Shown here piece after piece: positions 17,922 to 29,144 of a stretch of DNA of 64,000 nucleotides; within the stretch, counting starts at the first letter, position 1; each line of letters starts with the position of its first letter. Source of the stretch: Paracoccus xiamenensis (GTDB lineage: Bacteria; Pseudomonadota; Alphaproteobacteria; Rhodobacterales; Rhodobacteraceae); the NCBI RefSeq assembly GCF_011308835.1, contig NZ_JAAOHY010000003.1:186001-250000 (forward strand), given 5' to 3'. The translations under genes were made by a program, and so were the position numbers. The notes below the pieces were generated by a model that saw nothing but the letters and a program-made list of their open reading frames with translations, was not told the DNA's origin and ran no database searches.

Positions 17922-18392
17922 ATGAAAGCCAGCCTGATTGCCACGTTGACCGTGTGCGCGCTCGCCTCGCCCTCGCTCGCCCAAGACGCCGCCAAGGGCG
18001 AAAAGGAATTCAACAAGTGCAAGGCGTGCCACATGATTCAGGATGATGCCGGCACCGACATCATCAAGGGCGGCAAGACCGGCCCGAACCTTTATGGCAT
18101 CGTCGGTCGTCCGATCGCGAACCAGGAAGGCTACAAATACGGCGACGGCATCCTGAAACTGGCCGAGAACAACCCCGGCGCGGTCTGGGACATCCATTCG
18201 CTGAAAGCCTATGTCACCGATCCGACCGGCTATCTGGACCAGTATTCGGGCGACGAGAAGGCGAAGTCGAAGATGACCTTCAAGCTGACCAAGAATCAGG
18301 ACGACCTGCTGGCCTATCTGGTGACCGTCTCGCCCGACGCGCCCGAACAGGCTGCCGAGGGTGACGGAGCACCTGCCGCCCCGGCCCAGTAA
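17922..18392 (+). CDS. cycA: Cytochrome c550
   Basis: A 156-residue periplasmic class I c-type cytochrome carrying electrons from the bc1 complex (and methylotrophic dehydrogenases) to oxidases and denitrification enzymes. The signal peptide MKASLIATLTVCALASPSLA is followed by QDAAKGEKEF. Haem is attached at CKACH (Cys33, Cys36, His37) and the distal ligand is Met118 in KSKMTFKL. The core GGKTGPNLYGIVGR and the acidic Ala-rich tail closely resemble my recollection of P. denitrificans c550. ATG 17922 has a clear AGGAAAGGA Shine-Dalgarno. It is followed by a terminator and then ctaD on the same strand. Confidence 0.93.
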   Translation: MKASLIATLTVCALASPSLAQDAAKGEKEFNKCKACHMIQDDAGTDIIKGGKTGPNLYGIVGRPIANQEGYKYGDGILKLAENNPGAVWDIHSLKAYVTDPTGYLDQYSGDEKAKSKMTFKLTKNQDDLLAYLVTVSPDAPEQAAEGDGAPAAPAQ

Positions 18393-18452
18393 CGCGGACG
18401 ATCATCCGAACAACCGCAACGCATTGCGACATTCTGTCGCAGAACCTGCCCG

Positions 18453-20293
<1,841 letters not shown>

Positions 20294-20317
20294 TGCGGGG
20301 CTGAGCCAGAAACCAAG

Positions 20318-20346
20318 CGGCCCCGGAGCGATCCGGGGCCGTTTTC
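20318..20346 (+). terminator. Strong intrinsic terminator after ctaD
   Basis: CGGCCCCGGA, a GCGA loop, TCCGGGGCCG, then TTTTC. A perfect 10-bp stem with a U-tract. Confidence 0.9.
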
Positions 20347-20428
20347 ATATGAGGTCCGATATTGCTGGCCCCCTTGCAGAACGTCACCGATACTCCGTCA
20401 TCTTTCGTCACAACGCTGGGTAATTCCG

Positions 20429-20926
20429 ATGCCTTATGAATGGCAGGACCGGGACGGCATGCGGGTTCTGCGCGCCTGGCCGTATCGCTCGTTGCCGCGC
20501 AAGGGGTTCGTCTGGTTCATCGGGGTGACGGCGGGGCTGTCTGCGCTGCCGCTGATCGCGCTGCTGGGTCGCCCGGTATTGTGGGGGCTGCTGCCGTTCA
20601 TGCTTGCCGCCATCGCAGGTATCTGGTGGGCGATCAGCAGAAGTTATCGCAGCGGCACGACACTGGAAGTTCTTGAACTGAGGCAAGACATATTACGGCT
20701 GACCCGCAGCGATCCGGGGCGTGCGGACCGGGTTTGGCAGACAAACCCCTACTGGATCCGTGCGGTGCTGCGCCCCGGCCCGGTTGAATCCTATCTGGTG
20801 CTGACGGGAGATCATGAAACGGGGCGCGAGGTAGAACTGGGTGCGTTCCTCTCGCCCGAAGAACGCCAGGCGCTACTGCACGAGGTCAACCGCACCATCG
20901 CCGACCAGAACTCGCACCAAGCCTAG
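20429..20926 (+). CDS. DUF2244 domain membrane protein
   Basis: A 165-residue protein of the DUF2244 family. After a short polar start (YEWQDRDGMRVLRAWPYRSLPRKG), two close transmembrane helices run through FVWFIGVTAGLSALPLIALL and LWGLLPFMLAAIAGIWWAI, followed by a soluble C-terminal beta-rich half (TLEVLELRQDILRLTRSDP...). Function is unknown; in alphaproteobacteria the family is often encoded near cytochrome oxidase genes, and here it follows ctaD after the terminator. It is transcribed separately or by read-through. Confidence 0.82.
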   Translation: MPYEWQDRDGMRVLRAWPYRSLPRKGFVWFIGVTAGLSALPLIALLGRPVLWGLLPFMLAAIAGIWWAISRSYRSGTTLEVLELRQDILRLTRSDPGRADRVWQTNPYWIRAVLRPGPVESYLVLTGDHETGREVELGAFLSPEERQALLHEVNRTIADQNSHQA

Positions 20927-21070
20927 CCCGCGCTTGTCGCACGGCAGCGTCACCCCGTTACAGAGGGATGCAAGCGAGCTTCGTCAGCCGTTCACCCGAA
21001 CCATCGCCCGTCGCCGCGTCGCCGGCAGAGGTGATTCGGGCTGGGGCTTTGCGCGCCCGGCCCGACCGTC

Positions 21071-21532
21071 TTACAGCAGCTTTTCTTTGACCATCTGCCC
21101 GACGGCACCGAAATCCATCTGGCCGGTGTAACGCGCCTTCAGCTCTGCCATCACGCGGCCCATGTCGCGCACTGATGTTGCACCCAACGAGGTCACCACC
21201 TCGTCCAGTGCGGCGCTCGTTTCCTCGGCGCTCATCTTGCGCGGCAGAAATTCCTCGATCACCTGGATCTCGGCGTTTTCCTTTTCAGCCAATTCCAGCC
21301 GCCCGCCTTCTTCATAGGCACGCGCCGATTCCTGGCGCTGTTTCACCATCTTGGCCAGAATCGCCAGCAGATCCGCATCCGACAGCCCCGCGCTCTCGCC
21401 CTCGCCGCTGCGGGCGGCGATCTCGCGGTCCTTGATGGCGGCCGAAATCAGGCGCAACGTCGACAGACGCGGGGCGTCCTTGGCCTTCATCGCGTCCTTG
21501 GTCGCGGACTGGATTTTCGTCTTCAGGTCCAT
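21071..21532 (-). CDS. GatB/YqeY domain protein
   Basis: A 153-residue YqeY-like protein made of the GatB C-terminal helical domain. Family marks are KTKIQSATKDAMKAKDAPRLSTLRLISAAIKDREI at the start, DADLLAILAKMVKQRQESARAYEEGGR in the middle, and YTGQMDFGAVGQMVKEKL at the end. Relatives of this domain bind tRNA in amidotransferases, but the role of free YqeY is not settled. I chose MDLKTK at 21532; an alternative start four codons upstream exists. It is divergent from carA, as in many alphaproteobacteria. Confidence 0.93.
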   Translation of the reverse strand: MDLKTKIQSATKDAMKAKDAPRLSTLRLISAAIKDREIAARSGEGESAGLSDADLLAILAKMVKQRQESARAYEEGGRLELAEKENAEIQVIEEFLPRKMSAEETSAALDEVVTSLGATSVRDMGRVMAELKARYTGQMDFGAVGQMVKEKLL

Positions 21533-21602
21533 GGCAATCCCCACACATTCAGAAGCTGCATCATCTAGGCTGCCGACACCGCCCGATCAAGCCCGGCTTT
21601 GC

Positions 21603-21631
21603 TTGACCAACCAGCGCGGTTTCACTAGGTT
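21603..21631 (+). promoter_or_regulatory. Probable carA promoter
   Basis: TTGACC, a 17-base spacer, then TAGGTT, about 29 bases before the carA ATG, so a short leader. Confidence 0.4.
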
Positions 21632-21659
21632 CCGCGCGATTACCAGATGGAGCCAGCCC

Positions 21660-22820
21660 ATGACCGCGCCTGCCGCGAAGCCAACCGCCTGCCTTGCCCT
21701 TGCAGACGGAACGATTTTTACTGGCCGGGGCTTTGGTGCCACGGGCGAAGTCGTGGCAGAACTGGTCTTCAACACCGCCATGACCGGCTATCAGGAGATC
21801 ATGACCGATCCCAGCTATGCCAGCCAGGTCGTGACCTTCACCTTCCCCCATATCGGCAATACCGGCGTCACCGAACAGGATGACGAGGCAGGCGATCCGG
21901 TCGCCAGCGGCATCGTCGTGAAATGGGACCCGACCGAGCCGTCAAACTGGCGCGCCACGGCCGAGCTGCAGGACTGGATGGCCCGCCGCGGCCGCATCGG
22001 GATTGGTGGCATCGACACGCGCCGCCTGACCCGCGCGATTCGCCAGCAGGGCAGCCCCCATGTGGTGCTGGCCCACGACCCGGACGGCAATTTCGACATT
22101 CAGGCCATGATCGCTCAGGCGCGGGCGTGGAAGGGCCTTGTCGGGCTCGATCTCGCGAAAGAGGTCACCACCCGGCAAAGCTATCGCTGGGACGCAGGGC
22201 TGTGGGAATGGCCGGGTGAATTCGCGCCGCAGGCGCAGGCGCAGCCCTTCAAGGTGGTGGCGCTGGATTACGGTGCCAAGCGCAACATCCTGCGCTCGCT
22301 GGTCGCGGTCGGTGCCGATGTGACCGTCCTGCCCGCGACCGCCACGGCCGAAGAGGTGCTGGCCCATGAACCCGAAGGCGTGTTCCTGTCGAACGGTCCC
22401 GGCGATCCCGCCGCAACTGGCGCTTATGCAGTGCCGATGATCCGCGAGCTGCTGGATCGCGACCTGCCGGTTTTCGGTATCTGCCTTGGCCACCAGATGC
22501 TGGCGCTGGCGCTTGGGGCGAAGACCGTCAAGATGGGCCATGGCCATCACGGCGCCAACCATCCCGTCCGCGATGTCGATACCGGCAAGGTCGAGATCAC
22601 CTCGATGAACCACGGTTTCGCGGTCGATGCACAGACCCTGCCGGACGGCGTGCGCGAAACCCATGTCAGCCTGTTCGACGGCTCCAACTGCGGGCTAGCG
22701 GTCGATGGGCGGCCGGTCTTTTCGGTGCAATATCACCCCGAGGCCAGCCCCGGACCGCAGGATTCAGCTTATCTTTTCGAACGATTTGCCGAACAGATGC
22801 GGAACCGTCGGGCGGGCTAA
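21660..22820 (+). CDS. carA: Carbamoyl-phosphate synthase small subunit
   Basis: A 386-residue glutaminase subunit that makes ammonia for carbamoyl phosphate, feeding arginine and pyrimidine synthesis. The N-terminal CPSase domain (LADGTIFTGRGFGATGEVVAELVFNTAMTGYQEI) is followed by a class I glutamine amidotransferase domain with the nucleophile cysteine in FGICLGHQM and the His-Glu pair in QYHPEASPGP. The ATG at 21660 has GGAG 7 bases upstream. The large subunit carB is not in the window. Confidence 0.97.
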   Translation: MTAPAAKPTACLALADGTIFTGRGFGATGEVVAELVFNTAMTGYQEIMTDPSYASQVVTFTFPHIGNTGVTEQDDEAGDPVASGIVVKWDPTEPSNWRATAELQDWMARRGRIGIGGIDTRRLTRAIRQQGSPHVVLAHDPDGNFDIQAMIAQARAWKGLVGLDLAKEVTTRQSYRWDAGLWEWPGEFAPQAQAQPFKVVALDYGAKRNILRSLVAVGADVTVLPATATAEEVLAHEPEGVFLSNGPGDPAATGAYAVPMIRELLDRDLPVFGICLGHQMLALALGAKTVKMGHGHHGANHPVRDVDTGKVEITSMNHGFAVDAQTLPDGVRETHVSLFDGSNCGLAVDGRPVFSVQYHPEASPGPQDSAYLFERFAEQMRNRRAG

Positions 22821-22827
22821 TCCCCAA

Positions 22828-22842
22828 TTAACGTTAAATTAA
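22828..22842 (+). promoter_or_regulatory. Perfect CtrA-type box upstream of glycosyltransferase
   Basis: TTAA, seven bases, TTAA, lying 41 bp before the start codon of the gene at 22884. It matches the core consensus of the alphaproteobacterial cell-cycle and motility regulator CtrA (TTAA-N7-TTAA). The same stretch contains the palindrome TTAACGTTAA. Confidence 0.45.
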
Positions 22843-22883
22843 ACTCGACATGGCAGTGATGGCGAAACCAAGGGGGAATCGCC

Positions 22884-25037
22884 ATGACTTCCACGCCTGC
22901 TGCAACCAACACCCTGGTGCCGATTCGGGCCGGTATCAAGGTTCCGCAGGCGGCAGATGTCGCCGCTGCGCTGGCGCAGCGCGATCTGCGCCCTCTGGGT
23001 CAAATCCTTCTGGAAGACGGTGCCGTCAGCCATGGGAACCTGCTCAAGGCCACGGTGATGCGGCGGCGCCAGAATGTGCGGCTGGGTCAAATCCTGCTGT
23101 CCCAAGGCTGGGTGACCGAGGCCGCGTTGACCCACGCGCTGACCCGGCAATGGCGGACCTCGGCGGTCGATCCGGTGGCGATGCCCCCCGATGCCCGGCT
23201 GATCGACCAGTTGAGCGCCAGTTTCTGCCTGAAACATGCGGTGCTGCCGTGGCGTCGCGTCGGCGGGGTCACCTTCGTGGCCACCTCACAGCCCGAGGAT
23301 TTCGACAAGCTGCGCGCCAAGCTGCCCGCAGATTTTGGCCCGGTACGGATGCTTCTGGCCAGCGAAAGCGGCATCCATGCGGCGATCATCGCGTTACGGA
23401 CGACCTCGTTGACGCGACAGGCCGAAACCAGTGTCCCCGCTGAAGAAAGCTGCCGCACCCGTAATGCAACGCGCGTGTCGCAGATCTCGCTGGCGCTGCT
23501 GGCAGTCATTGCGGCGGGTTCGATCCTTGCACCGGTCTGGCTGCTGGGGGCGCTGACGGTCTGGACGGCACTGACGCTGCTGGCGGGGACGGCGCTTAAG
23601 CTGGCCTCGTTCCACGCCGTCCTCCGCCGTCGGACGGAAGAAGCCGCCGATACCCGTCTGATCGCTGCCGGACTGAAACCTGCACCGCAGATGCAGGACC
23701 GGTTGCCGGTGATCTCGGTCATGGTGCCGCTGTTTCACGAAAGCGACGTTGCCGGCAAACTGGTCGGCAGGTTGTCGCGCCTGGATTACCCACGCGAACT
23801 GACCGATATCCTGCTGGTGGTCGAGGCGACCGACCCGATCACCCGCGCCGCGCTTGACGGTGCCACCCTGCCCCATTGGATCCGCGTCGTCACCGTGCCC
23901 CCTGGTCCGGTGCAGACCAAGCCGCGCGCATTGAACTATGCGCTGAACTTCTGCCGCGGCGATATCGTCGGCGTCTGGGATGCCGAGGATCGCCCCGATC
24001 CTGACCAGCTGCACAAGGTCGCCCGTGGCTTCGCCGCCGCCGCGCCCGATGTCGCCTGCCTTCAGGGTCAGCTGGACTATTTCAATCCGCGCACCAACTG
24101 GCTGGCCCGGTGTTTCACCATCGAATATGCCAGCTGGTTCCGCGCCAACCTGCCGGGGATTGCCCGGATGGGGCTGGTGGTGCCGTTGGGTGGCACCACG
24201 CTGTTCTTCCGCCGCGAAATTCTGGAAACACTGGGCGGCTGGGACGCCTGGAACGTGACCGAGGACGCCGATCTCGGCGTCCGCCTGACGCGCCACGGCT
24301 GGCGGACCGAGCTGATCGACACCACCACCGACGAGGAGGCCAATTGCCGCGCCCTGCCCTGGGTCAAGCAGCGCTCTCGCTGGCTGAAGGGCTATGCGAT
24401 GACCTGGAGCGTGCATATGCGAGACCCGCTGGCCCTGTGGCGCGATCTGGGACCAAGGCGCTTCCTGGCCTTTCAGATTCAGTTTCTCGGCACCATGTCG
24501 CAATATCTGCTTGCCCCGGTTCTGTGGAGCTTCTGGCTGCTCGCCCTTGGCCTGCCCCATCCCCTGCGCGAACCGCTGGGCCAGCTCTGGGGCGGCAATG
24601 CGGTGCCGGCGCTGTTCACGCTGTTCGTGGCGTCCGAACTGATCGGCATGGCGGTGAACCTCTGGGCCGTCCGCGGGGCCAAGCATCGCCATCTGCGGAT
24701 CTGGGTGCCGTTGATGCATTTTTACTATCCGCTGGGTTGCCTGGCTGGTTGGAAGGCCATCTATGAAGTGGTCGTCAACCCGTTCTACTGGGACAAGACC
24801 GCGCATGGCGTCTTCGACGAAACCGAAGACGCGACGGCCGTCCCGGTCGCCGAAGGTGTCGTCCGGGTGCCGTTGCTGGGTCAGATTGACAGCGCCCATG
24901 TACCTGCCGGGCCGCGTCCCGCGACCTTCGCCTTCGGCGATGCGCAGAACGAGGTGCCCGACCATCCAGAGGCACAACCCGCGCCGGCCCTGACTATGGT
25001 GCAGCGGCCAGCGGAGCGGCGGCGTCAGTCGGGCTAA
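22884..25037 (+). CDS. Membrane glycosyltransferase family 2 with N-terminal MshEN-like domain
   Basis: A 717-residue multidomain protein. Residues about 20-180 resemble the N-terminal domain of type II secretion/MshE ATPases: two tandem motifs, RPLGQILLEDGAVSHGNLL (36-54) and RLGQILLSQGWVTEAALTHA (66-85), ending in Gln89. This is the cyclic di-GMP-binding pattern of MshEN. Two helices follow (about 200-245). Residues 275-510 form a GT2, cellulose-synthase-like catalytic domain with WDAEDRPDP (365-373), TEDADLG (459-465) and QRSRWLKG (496-503). C-terminal helices lie at about 525-630. It probably polymerises or exports a surface polysaccharide under c-di-GMP control; product unknown. It stands alone between carA and glnE. 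GGGGGA precedes the ATG. Confidence 0.88.
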   Translation: MTSTPAATNTLVPIRAGIKVPQAADVAAALAQRDLRPLGQILLEDGAVSHGNLLKATVMRRRQNVRLGQILLSQGWVTEAALTHALTRQWRTSAVDPVAMPPDARLIDQLSASFCLKHAVLPWRRVGGVTFVATSQPEDFDKLRAKLPADFGPVRMLLASESGIHAAIIALRTTSLTRQAETSVPAEESCRTRNATRVSQISLALLAVIAAGSILAPVWLLGALTVWTALTLLAGTALKLASFHAVLRRRTEEAADTRLIAAGLKPAPQMQDRLPVISVMVPLFHESDVAGKLVGRLSRLDYPRELTDILLVVEATDPITRAALDGATLPHWIRVVTVPPGPVQTKPRALNYALNFCRGDIVGVWDAEDRPDPDQLHKVARGFAAAAPDVACLQGQLDYFNPRTNWLARCFTIEYASWFRANLPGIARMGLVVPLGGTTLFFRREILETLGGWDAWNVTEDADLGVRLTRHGWRTELIDTTTDEEANCRALPWVKQRSRWLKGYAMTWSVHMRDPLALWRDLGPRRFLAFQIQFLGTMSQYLLAPVLWSFWLLALGLPHPLREPLGQLWGGNAVPALFTLFVASELIGMAVNLWAVRGAKHRHLRIWVPLMHFYYPLGCLAGWKAIYEVVVNPFYWDKTAHGVFDETEDATAVPVAEGVVRVPLLGQIDSAHVPAGPRPATFAFGDAQNEVPDHPEAQPAPALTMVQRPAERRRQSG

Positions 25038-25257
25038 AAGCGATTATCGCGGGGCAGTCCGCAACCTGACCTGACGCCGCCGGGGCTGATATCCTGCGCT
25101 GGCGGCAGGACCGCAAGTGCAGCAATTCAGCTGAATCGTTGCGGGCCGCTTGCGCAACCTGTCGTGATGATCGGCTCGGCCCGTTTCTCTCGGCCACCCG
25201 TCCGTTAGGGCGAGAGCCAAGCTTGCAGGCTACGCAGCAGGCGAAGGCGGGCCCGGC

Positions 25258-28065
25258 TTAGGCGTCGGGACCGGGCTCTGCCGCAAGCGCGGCGTCGACG
25301 ATTGCACCAGACGATCTGATGATTTCGGCCAGCCGCGAGCCCAATTCAGGCAGATCGGCGCAGCCAGTTTCGCGCAGCAGGAATTCCTGCCCGCCGGCAC
25401 CTAGTTCCTCCATGTTCAGTGCCTTCTCGCTTAGCAATCGGCCTGCCGCCTGCAACCGCCACAGGAAACGCTGCGCAGACGTCAGCGTCTCGATTTCGGG
25501 CTTTGGCAGCAGGCCGTGGCGGGCACCGGCACGCAGCTGCGCCTCGGGGCCGCGGGCCGGATCTGCGCCACGTAGCGCAAAGCTCTGGGCCAGCAATTCG
25601 ATATCCTGCAGGCGGCCACGGCCGATCTTGGCTTCCCAGGCACCATCCGGGGCTTTGGCGGCAAAGATGCGGGCGCGCATCTCGGCCAGATCGGGCAGCA
25701 CCCGCGCATCGCTGCCCCGTGCGGCCAGCACCGTCACCCGCAGCGCTTCAACTTCGTCGGCGAGCGCGGGACCATCTTCGCCGCAGGAGGCAATGACGCG
25801 GGCACGGGTCAGCGCCAGATGCTCCCAAGTCCAGGCCTCGGTCATCTGATAGTCGCGGAAGGACTGAACCGAAGTCGCCACCGGCCCCTGCCGCCCCGAG
25901 GGGCGCAGCCGCATGTCGACCTCGTAAAGCCGCCCGGTGGAGGTTTGGGCCGACAGTGCCGTGATCAGCGCTTGCGTCAGTTTTGCGTACCAGGCACGTG
26001 GCGCCAGCGGCTTGCGGCCATCAGATTCCTCGACCCCGGCCGCATCATAGATCACCAGCAGATCCAGGTCCGAGGCCGCGTTCAACCGCCGCGCCCCCAG
26101 CGAGCCCATGCCCATCACCACCGCCCCGCGCCCCGGTGGCGAGCCGTGGCGCTCTGCCAGTTGCGCCACGACCAGCGGCAGCAGCGCCGCGATGGCCGCG
26201 TCGGCGATATCGGCATATTCCTGCCCCACCTGCGCCGCGTCGGACAGCCCGCGCAGATGATGGACGCCGACCCGGAACTGCCATTCATGCGCCCAACGCC
26301 GCGCCTCGTCCAACGCGCGTTCATAGCCGCCGTCACGGGCCTGCATCCGCTGCTGCAAGCGCTGCGAAAGGTCCGCGCGCAGCCCGGCCTCGCCCGGCCA
26401 GGGGGCGAAGAAGGTGCCGCCCAGCACGGCGTCCAGCACCTCGGGGTGGCGGCCCAGATAGGCGGCAAGGCCGGGCGCGGTGGCGCAGATGTCGACAATC
26501 AGGTCGATCAGCGAAGGGTTCGCCTCGAACAGCGAAAACAGCTGCACCCCGGCGGGCAAGCCCTGCAGGAAACCGTCAAAACGCGACAGCGCTTCTTCGG
26601 GGTGCGCGGCGCGGGCCATGCGGCCCAGCAGATCGGGCTTGATGCGCTTGAAGATCTGCCGCGCCCGGTCGGTGCGCAGCGCCGCGTATGCGTCCCAGCG
26701 GTCGATAATGGCCTGCGATGCCTCGGAAATTTCCGGCATGGCGGCGCTGTCCTGGGGCGCGAAAAAGGCGTCGGTCAGGGTTTCGACCCGTTCCAGCCGC
26801 TCGCGCAAGCGTTCGGTCCAGGCGTCAAGGTCGCCCTCGCCCGTCATCTGGGCGATGTTCAGCAAGCCCTGGGGATCCTTCGGCAGATCATGGGTCTGAG
26901 TGTCATTCACCATCTGCACGCGGTGTTCGATATCGCGGTGCTGGCGGTAATGGTCGGCCAGCTCATCGGCGATCGCGGGCGGTATCCAGCCGGCCTGCGC
27001 CAGCGCCGCCAGCGCTGCCACGGTGCCTCGCTGGCGCAGGCCGGGGTCGCGGCCGCCGGCGATCAACTGCCGGGTCTGGGTGAAGAACTCGATCTCGCGG
27101 ATGCCGCCCTGGCCCAGCTTCATATTGTGGCCGGGGATGGTCAGCCGCCCGCCCAGCCCCTTGTGGTCACGGATACGCAGCCGCATGTCATGGGCGTCCT
27201 GAATGGCAGCAAAGTCCAGATGCTTGCGCCAGACAAAGGGGCGCAGATCGGCAAGGAACCGTTCCCCCGCGGCAATATTGCCCGCGCAGGGCCGGGCTTT
27301 GATATAGGCGGCGCGTTCCCAGGTGCGGCCTTCGGCCTCGTAATAAGCCAGCGCGGCAGAGGCCGAGATGCAGACCGGCGTAACCGAGGCATCGGGACGC
27401 AGCCGAAGATCGGTGCGGAAAACATAGCCGTGATCGGTATTGTCCGACAGCGTCGCCGCCATCTTGCGGGTAACGCGGATCAGCGCGGCGCGGGCCTCGT
27501 GCTGGTCATCGGGTGCAAAGGCTGCGTCATCGTACAGCACGATCAGGTCGATGTCGGAGCTGTAATTCAGCTCTGCCGCGCCCATCTTGCCCATGGCCAT
27601 GGCGAAGACGCCGCCGGCATCGGCATCCGTCTGCGGCAGCTTGCCCTTGGCGATTTCCGTACGCAGATGCGCGCGCAGCGCCAGATCGGTCGCACGGTCG
27701 GCCAGCTCGGTCAGTGCGCCGGTCACCTGTTCCAGCTGCCAGACTCCGCCGAGATCGGCCAGCCCCGCCAGCAGCGCCACGCGTCGCTTGGCACGGCGCA
27801 GGGCCGGACCCAGGGCATCTGCGTCCAGATCCTCGAACCCCGTGGTTTCGCGCGCAACCAATCCGGCATCGGCCTGCGCCAAGGCCCCGAGCAGCCAATC
27901 AGCCTCTTTCTGCATCAGCGACCACAGATAGGGGCTGCAGCCGGCGGAGCCGGCGATCAGATCGGGGATTCGCCCCGGCAGGTCCGCAAATGCAGCGCGC
28001 GCCTCGGCGCTGCGGTCGGGGTCATGGGGGATCGGCATGCGGGTGATGGCGGCGTTGAATTCCAT
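25258..28065 (-). CDS. glnE: Glutamine synthetase adenylyltransferase/adenylyl-removing enzyme
   Basis: A 935-residue bifunctional enzyme that adenylylates and deadenylylates glutamine synthetase in response to PII, tuning nitrogen assimilation. There are two nucleotidyltransferase domains: the N-terminal one with NYSSDIDLIVLYDD (about 167-180; deadenylylation) and the C-terminal one with NAASDLDLLVIYDAAG (adenylylation), each followed by helical domains. I chose the ATG at 28065 (MEFNAAITRMPIPHDP); the frame stays open 55 codons further upstream and ATG 28083 is an alternative. The gene is convergent with the glycosyltransferase, and the 220-bp gap between them (25038-25257) holds nothing recognisable. 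It is divergent from bpt. Confidence 0.95.
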   Translation of the reverse strand: MEFNAAITRMPIPHDPDRSAEARAAFADLPGRIPDLIAGSAGCSPYLWSLMQKEADWLLGALAQADAGLVARETTGFEDLDADALGPALRRAKRRVALLAGLADLGGVWQLEQVTGALTELADRATDLALRAHLRTEIAKGKLPQTDADAGGVFAMAMGKMGAAELNYSSDIDLIVLYDDAAFAPDDQHEARAALIRVTRKMAATLSDNTDHGYVFRTDLRLRPDASVTPVCISASAALAYYEAEGRTWERAAYIKARPCAGNIAAGERFLADLRPFVWRKHLDFAAIQDAHDMRLRIRDHKGLGGRLTIPGHNMKLGQGGIREIEFFTQTRQLIAGGRDPGLRQRGTVAALAALAQAGWIPPAIADELADHYRQHRDIEHRVQMVNDTQTHDLPKDPQGLLNIAQMTGEGDLDAWTERLRERLERVETLTDAFFAPQDSAAMPEISEASQAIIDRWDAYAALRTDRARQIFKRIKPDLLGRMARAAHPEEALSRFDGFLQGLPAGVQLFSLFEANPSLIDLIVDICATAPGLAAYLGRHPEVLDAVLGGTFFAPWPGEAGLRADLSQRLQQRMQARDGGYERALDEARRWAHEWQFRVGVHHLRGLSDAAQVGQEYADIADAAIAALLPLVVAQLAERHGSPPGRGAVVMGMGSLGARRLNAASDLDLLVIYDAAGVEESDGRKPLAPRAWYAKLTQALITALSAQTSTGRLYEVDMRLRPSGRQGPVATSVQSFRDYQMTEAWTWEHLALTRARVIASCGEDGPALADEVEALRVTVLAARGSDARVLPDLAEMRARIFAAKAPDGAWEAKIGRGRLQDIELLAQSFALRGADPARGPEAQLRAGARHGLLPKPEIETLTSAQRFLWRLQAAGRLLSEKALNMEELGAGGQEFLLRETGCADLPELGSRLAEIIRSSGAIVDAALAAEPGPDA

Positions 28066-28134
28066 GGCGTGAGTTAGGGCCATCGCCCGCGCCGCGTCAA
28101 TTGGCGCAGCGGCGGCGTAAACCAACTTCTGCGC

Positions 28135-28163
28135 TTGGACTTTGCCGGTTCTGTTGCTACCGT
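28135..28163 (+). promoter_or_regulatory. Possible bpt promoter
   Basis: TTGGAC, a 17-base spacer, then TACCGT, about 100 bases before the bpt ATG in the glnE-bpt divergent gap. Confidence 0.3.
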
Positions 28164-28261
28164 TCCCTGAAGGAGCGTCATCGGCGGGAATGCATGACTG
28201 CAACCATTGGCGAAGCATCGCGCACCGCACGTCCCGGAGCGCGCAGGAATAGGGTCCGCTG

Positions 28262-29086
28262 ATGCGGCATACGCTGACGCATGCGCCGCAGTTCTATGTC
28301 ACGGCTCCGCAGCCCTGCCCCTACCTGCATGGCCGGGCGGAACGCAAACTGTTCACCGCGCTGCATCCCGGTAATGCGCAAGAGCTGAACAACGCCCTGT
28401 CGCGACAGGGCTTCCGGCGGTCGCAGAACGTGCTGTACCGGCCAAGCTGCGAAAGCTGCGTCGCCTGCATGTCGGCGCGGATCCGGGTGCGCGATTTCGC
28501 CCCCAACCGCACCCAACGCCGCGTGCGCAACCGCAATGCAGATCTGAACCGCGTCGCCACCAGCGCCTGGGCGACCGAAGAGCAGTTCGAGCTGTTCCGC
28601 CGCTATCTGGACGGTCGCCATGCCGATGGCGGTATGGCCGACATGGATATCTTCGAATTCGCCGCGATGATCGAGGAAACGCCCGTCCGCACCCGCGTCA
28701 TCGAGTATCGCGGCAAAGGTATTCTGCCCGGCGATCCCATGACCGATCCCGACCTGGCCGCCGTCTGCCTGACCGACGTGTTGGATGACGGACTGTCGCT
28801 GGTCTACAGCTTCTTCGACCCGCGGCTGGAGGCGCGCAGTCTGGGAACGCATATCATCCTCGATCATATCGAGCTCGCCCGCGAGACAGGTCTGCCTTAC
28901 GTCTATCTGGGCTATTGGGTGCCGGGCAGCCGCAAGATGGATTATAAGGCGCGCTTTGGGGCACTGGAAATCTACAAGGGCGGCGTCTGGCAGGATATCG
29001 GCAACCCCGCCGATCATTCGGATGAGGCCCATCCGCTGGCCGTCGATCCCATCGTCGAACAGGTTGCCCGTATCGACCTGCCCTAA
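28262..29086 (+). CDS. bpt: Aspartate/glutamate leucyltransferase (Bpt, ATE-like)
   Basis: A 274-residue N-degron enzyme that transfers leucine (bacterial Bpt) from its tRNA to N-terminal Asp or Glu, tagging proteins for ClpS/ClpAP. The N-terminal ATE domain has [16 protein letters not shown], a Cys-rich [17 protein letters not shown], and basic [13 protein letters not shown]. The C-terminal GNAT-like half has [25 protein letters not shown] and [19 protein letters not shown]. The bacterial form was formerly annotated as arginyltransferase. An AGGAA Shine-Dalgarno precedes the ATG. The partner enzyme aat is 31 kb away at 59785. Confidence 0.93.
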   Translation: MRHTLTHAPQFYVTAPQPCPYLHGRAERKLFTALHPGNAQELNNALSRQGFRRSQNVLYRPSCESCVACMSARIRVRDFAPNRTQRRVRNRNADLNRVATSAWATEEQFELFRRYLDGRHADGGMADMDIFEFAAMIEETPVRTRVIEYRGKGILPGDPMTDPDLAAVCLTDVLDDGLSLVYSFFDPRLEARSLGTHIILDHIELARETGLPYVYLGYWVPGSRKMDYKARFGALEIYKGGVWQDIGNPADHSDEAHPLAVDPIVEQVARIDLP

Positions 29087-29144
29087 GCGCGAAATATTAT
29101 TGCGTCTTTCGAGAACTTTCCGTCATTTTCGATAAATTCGCCCA

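Noticed and set aside
25819-28077. 752-codon plus-strand frame opposite glnE
   Set aside because: Antisense shadow; glnE has all catalytic motifs.
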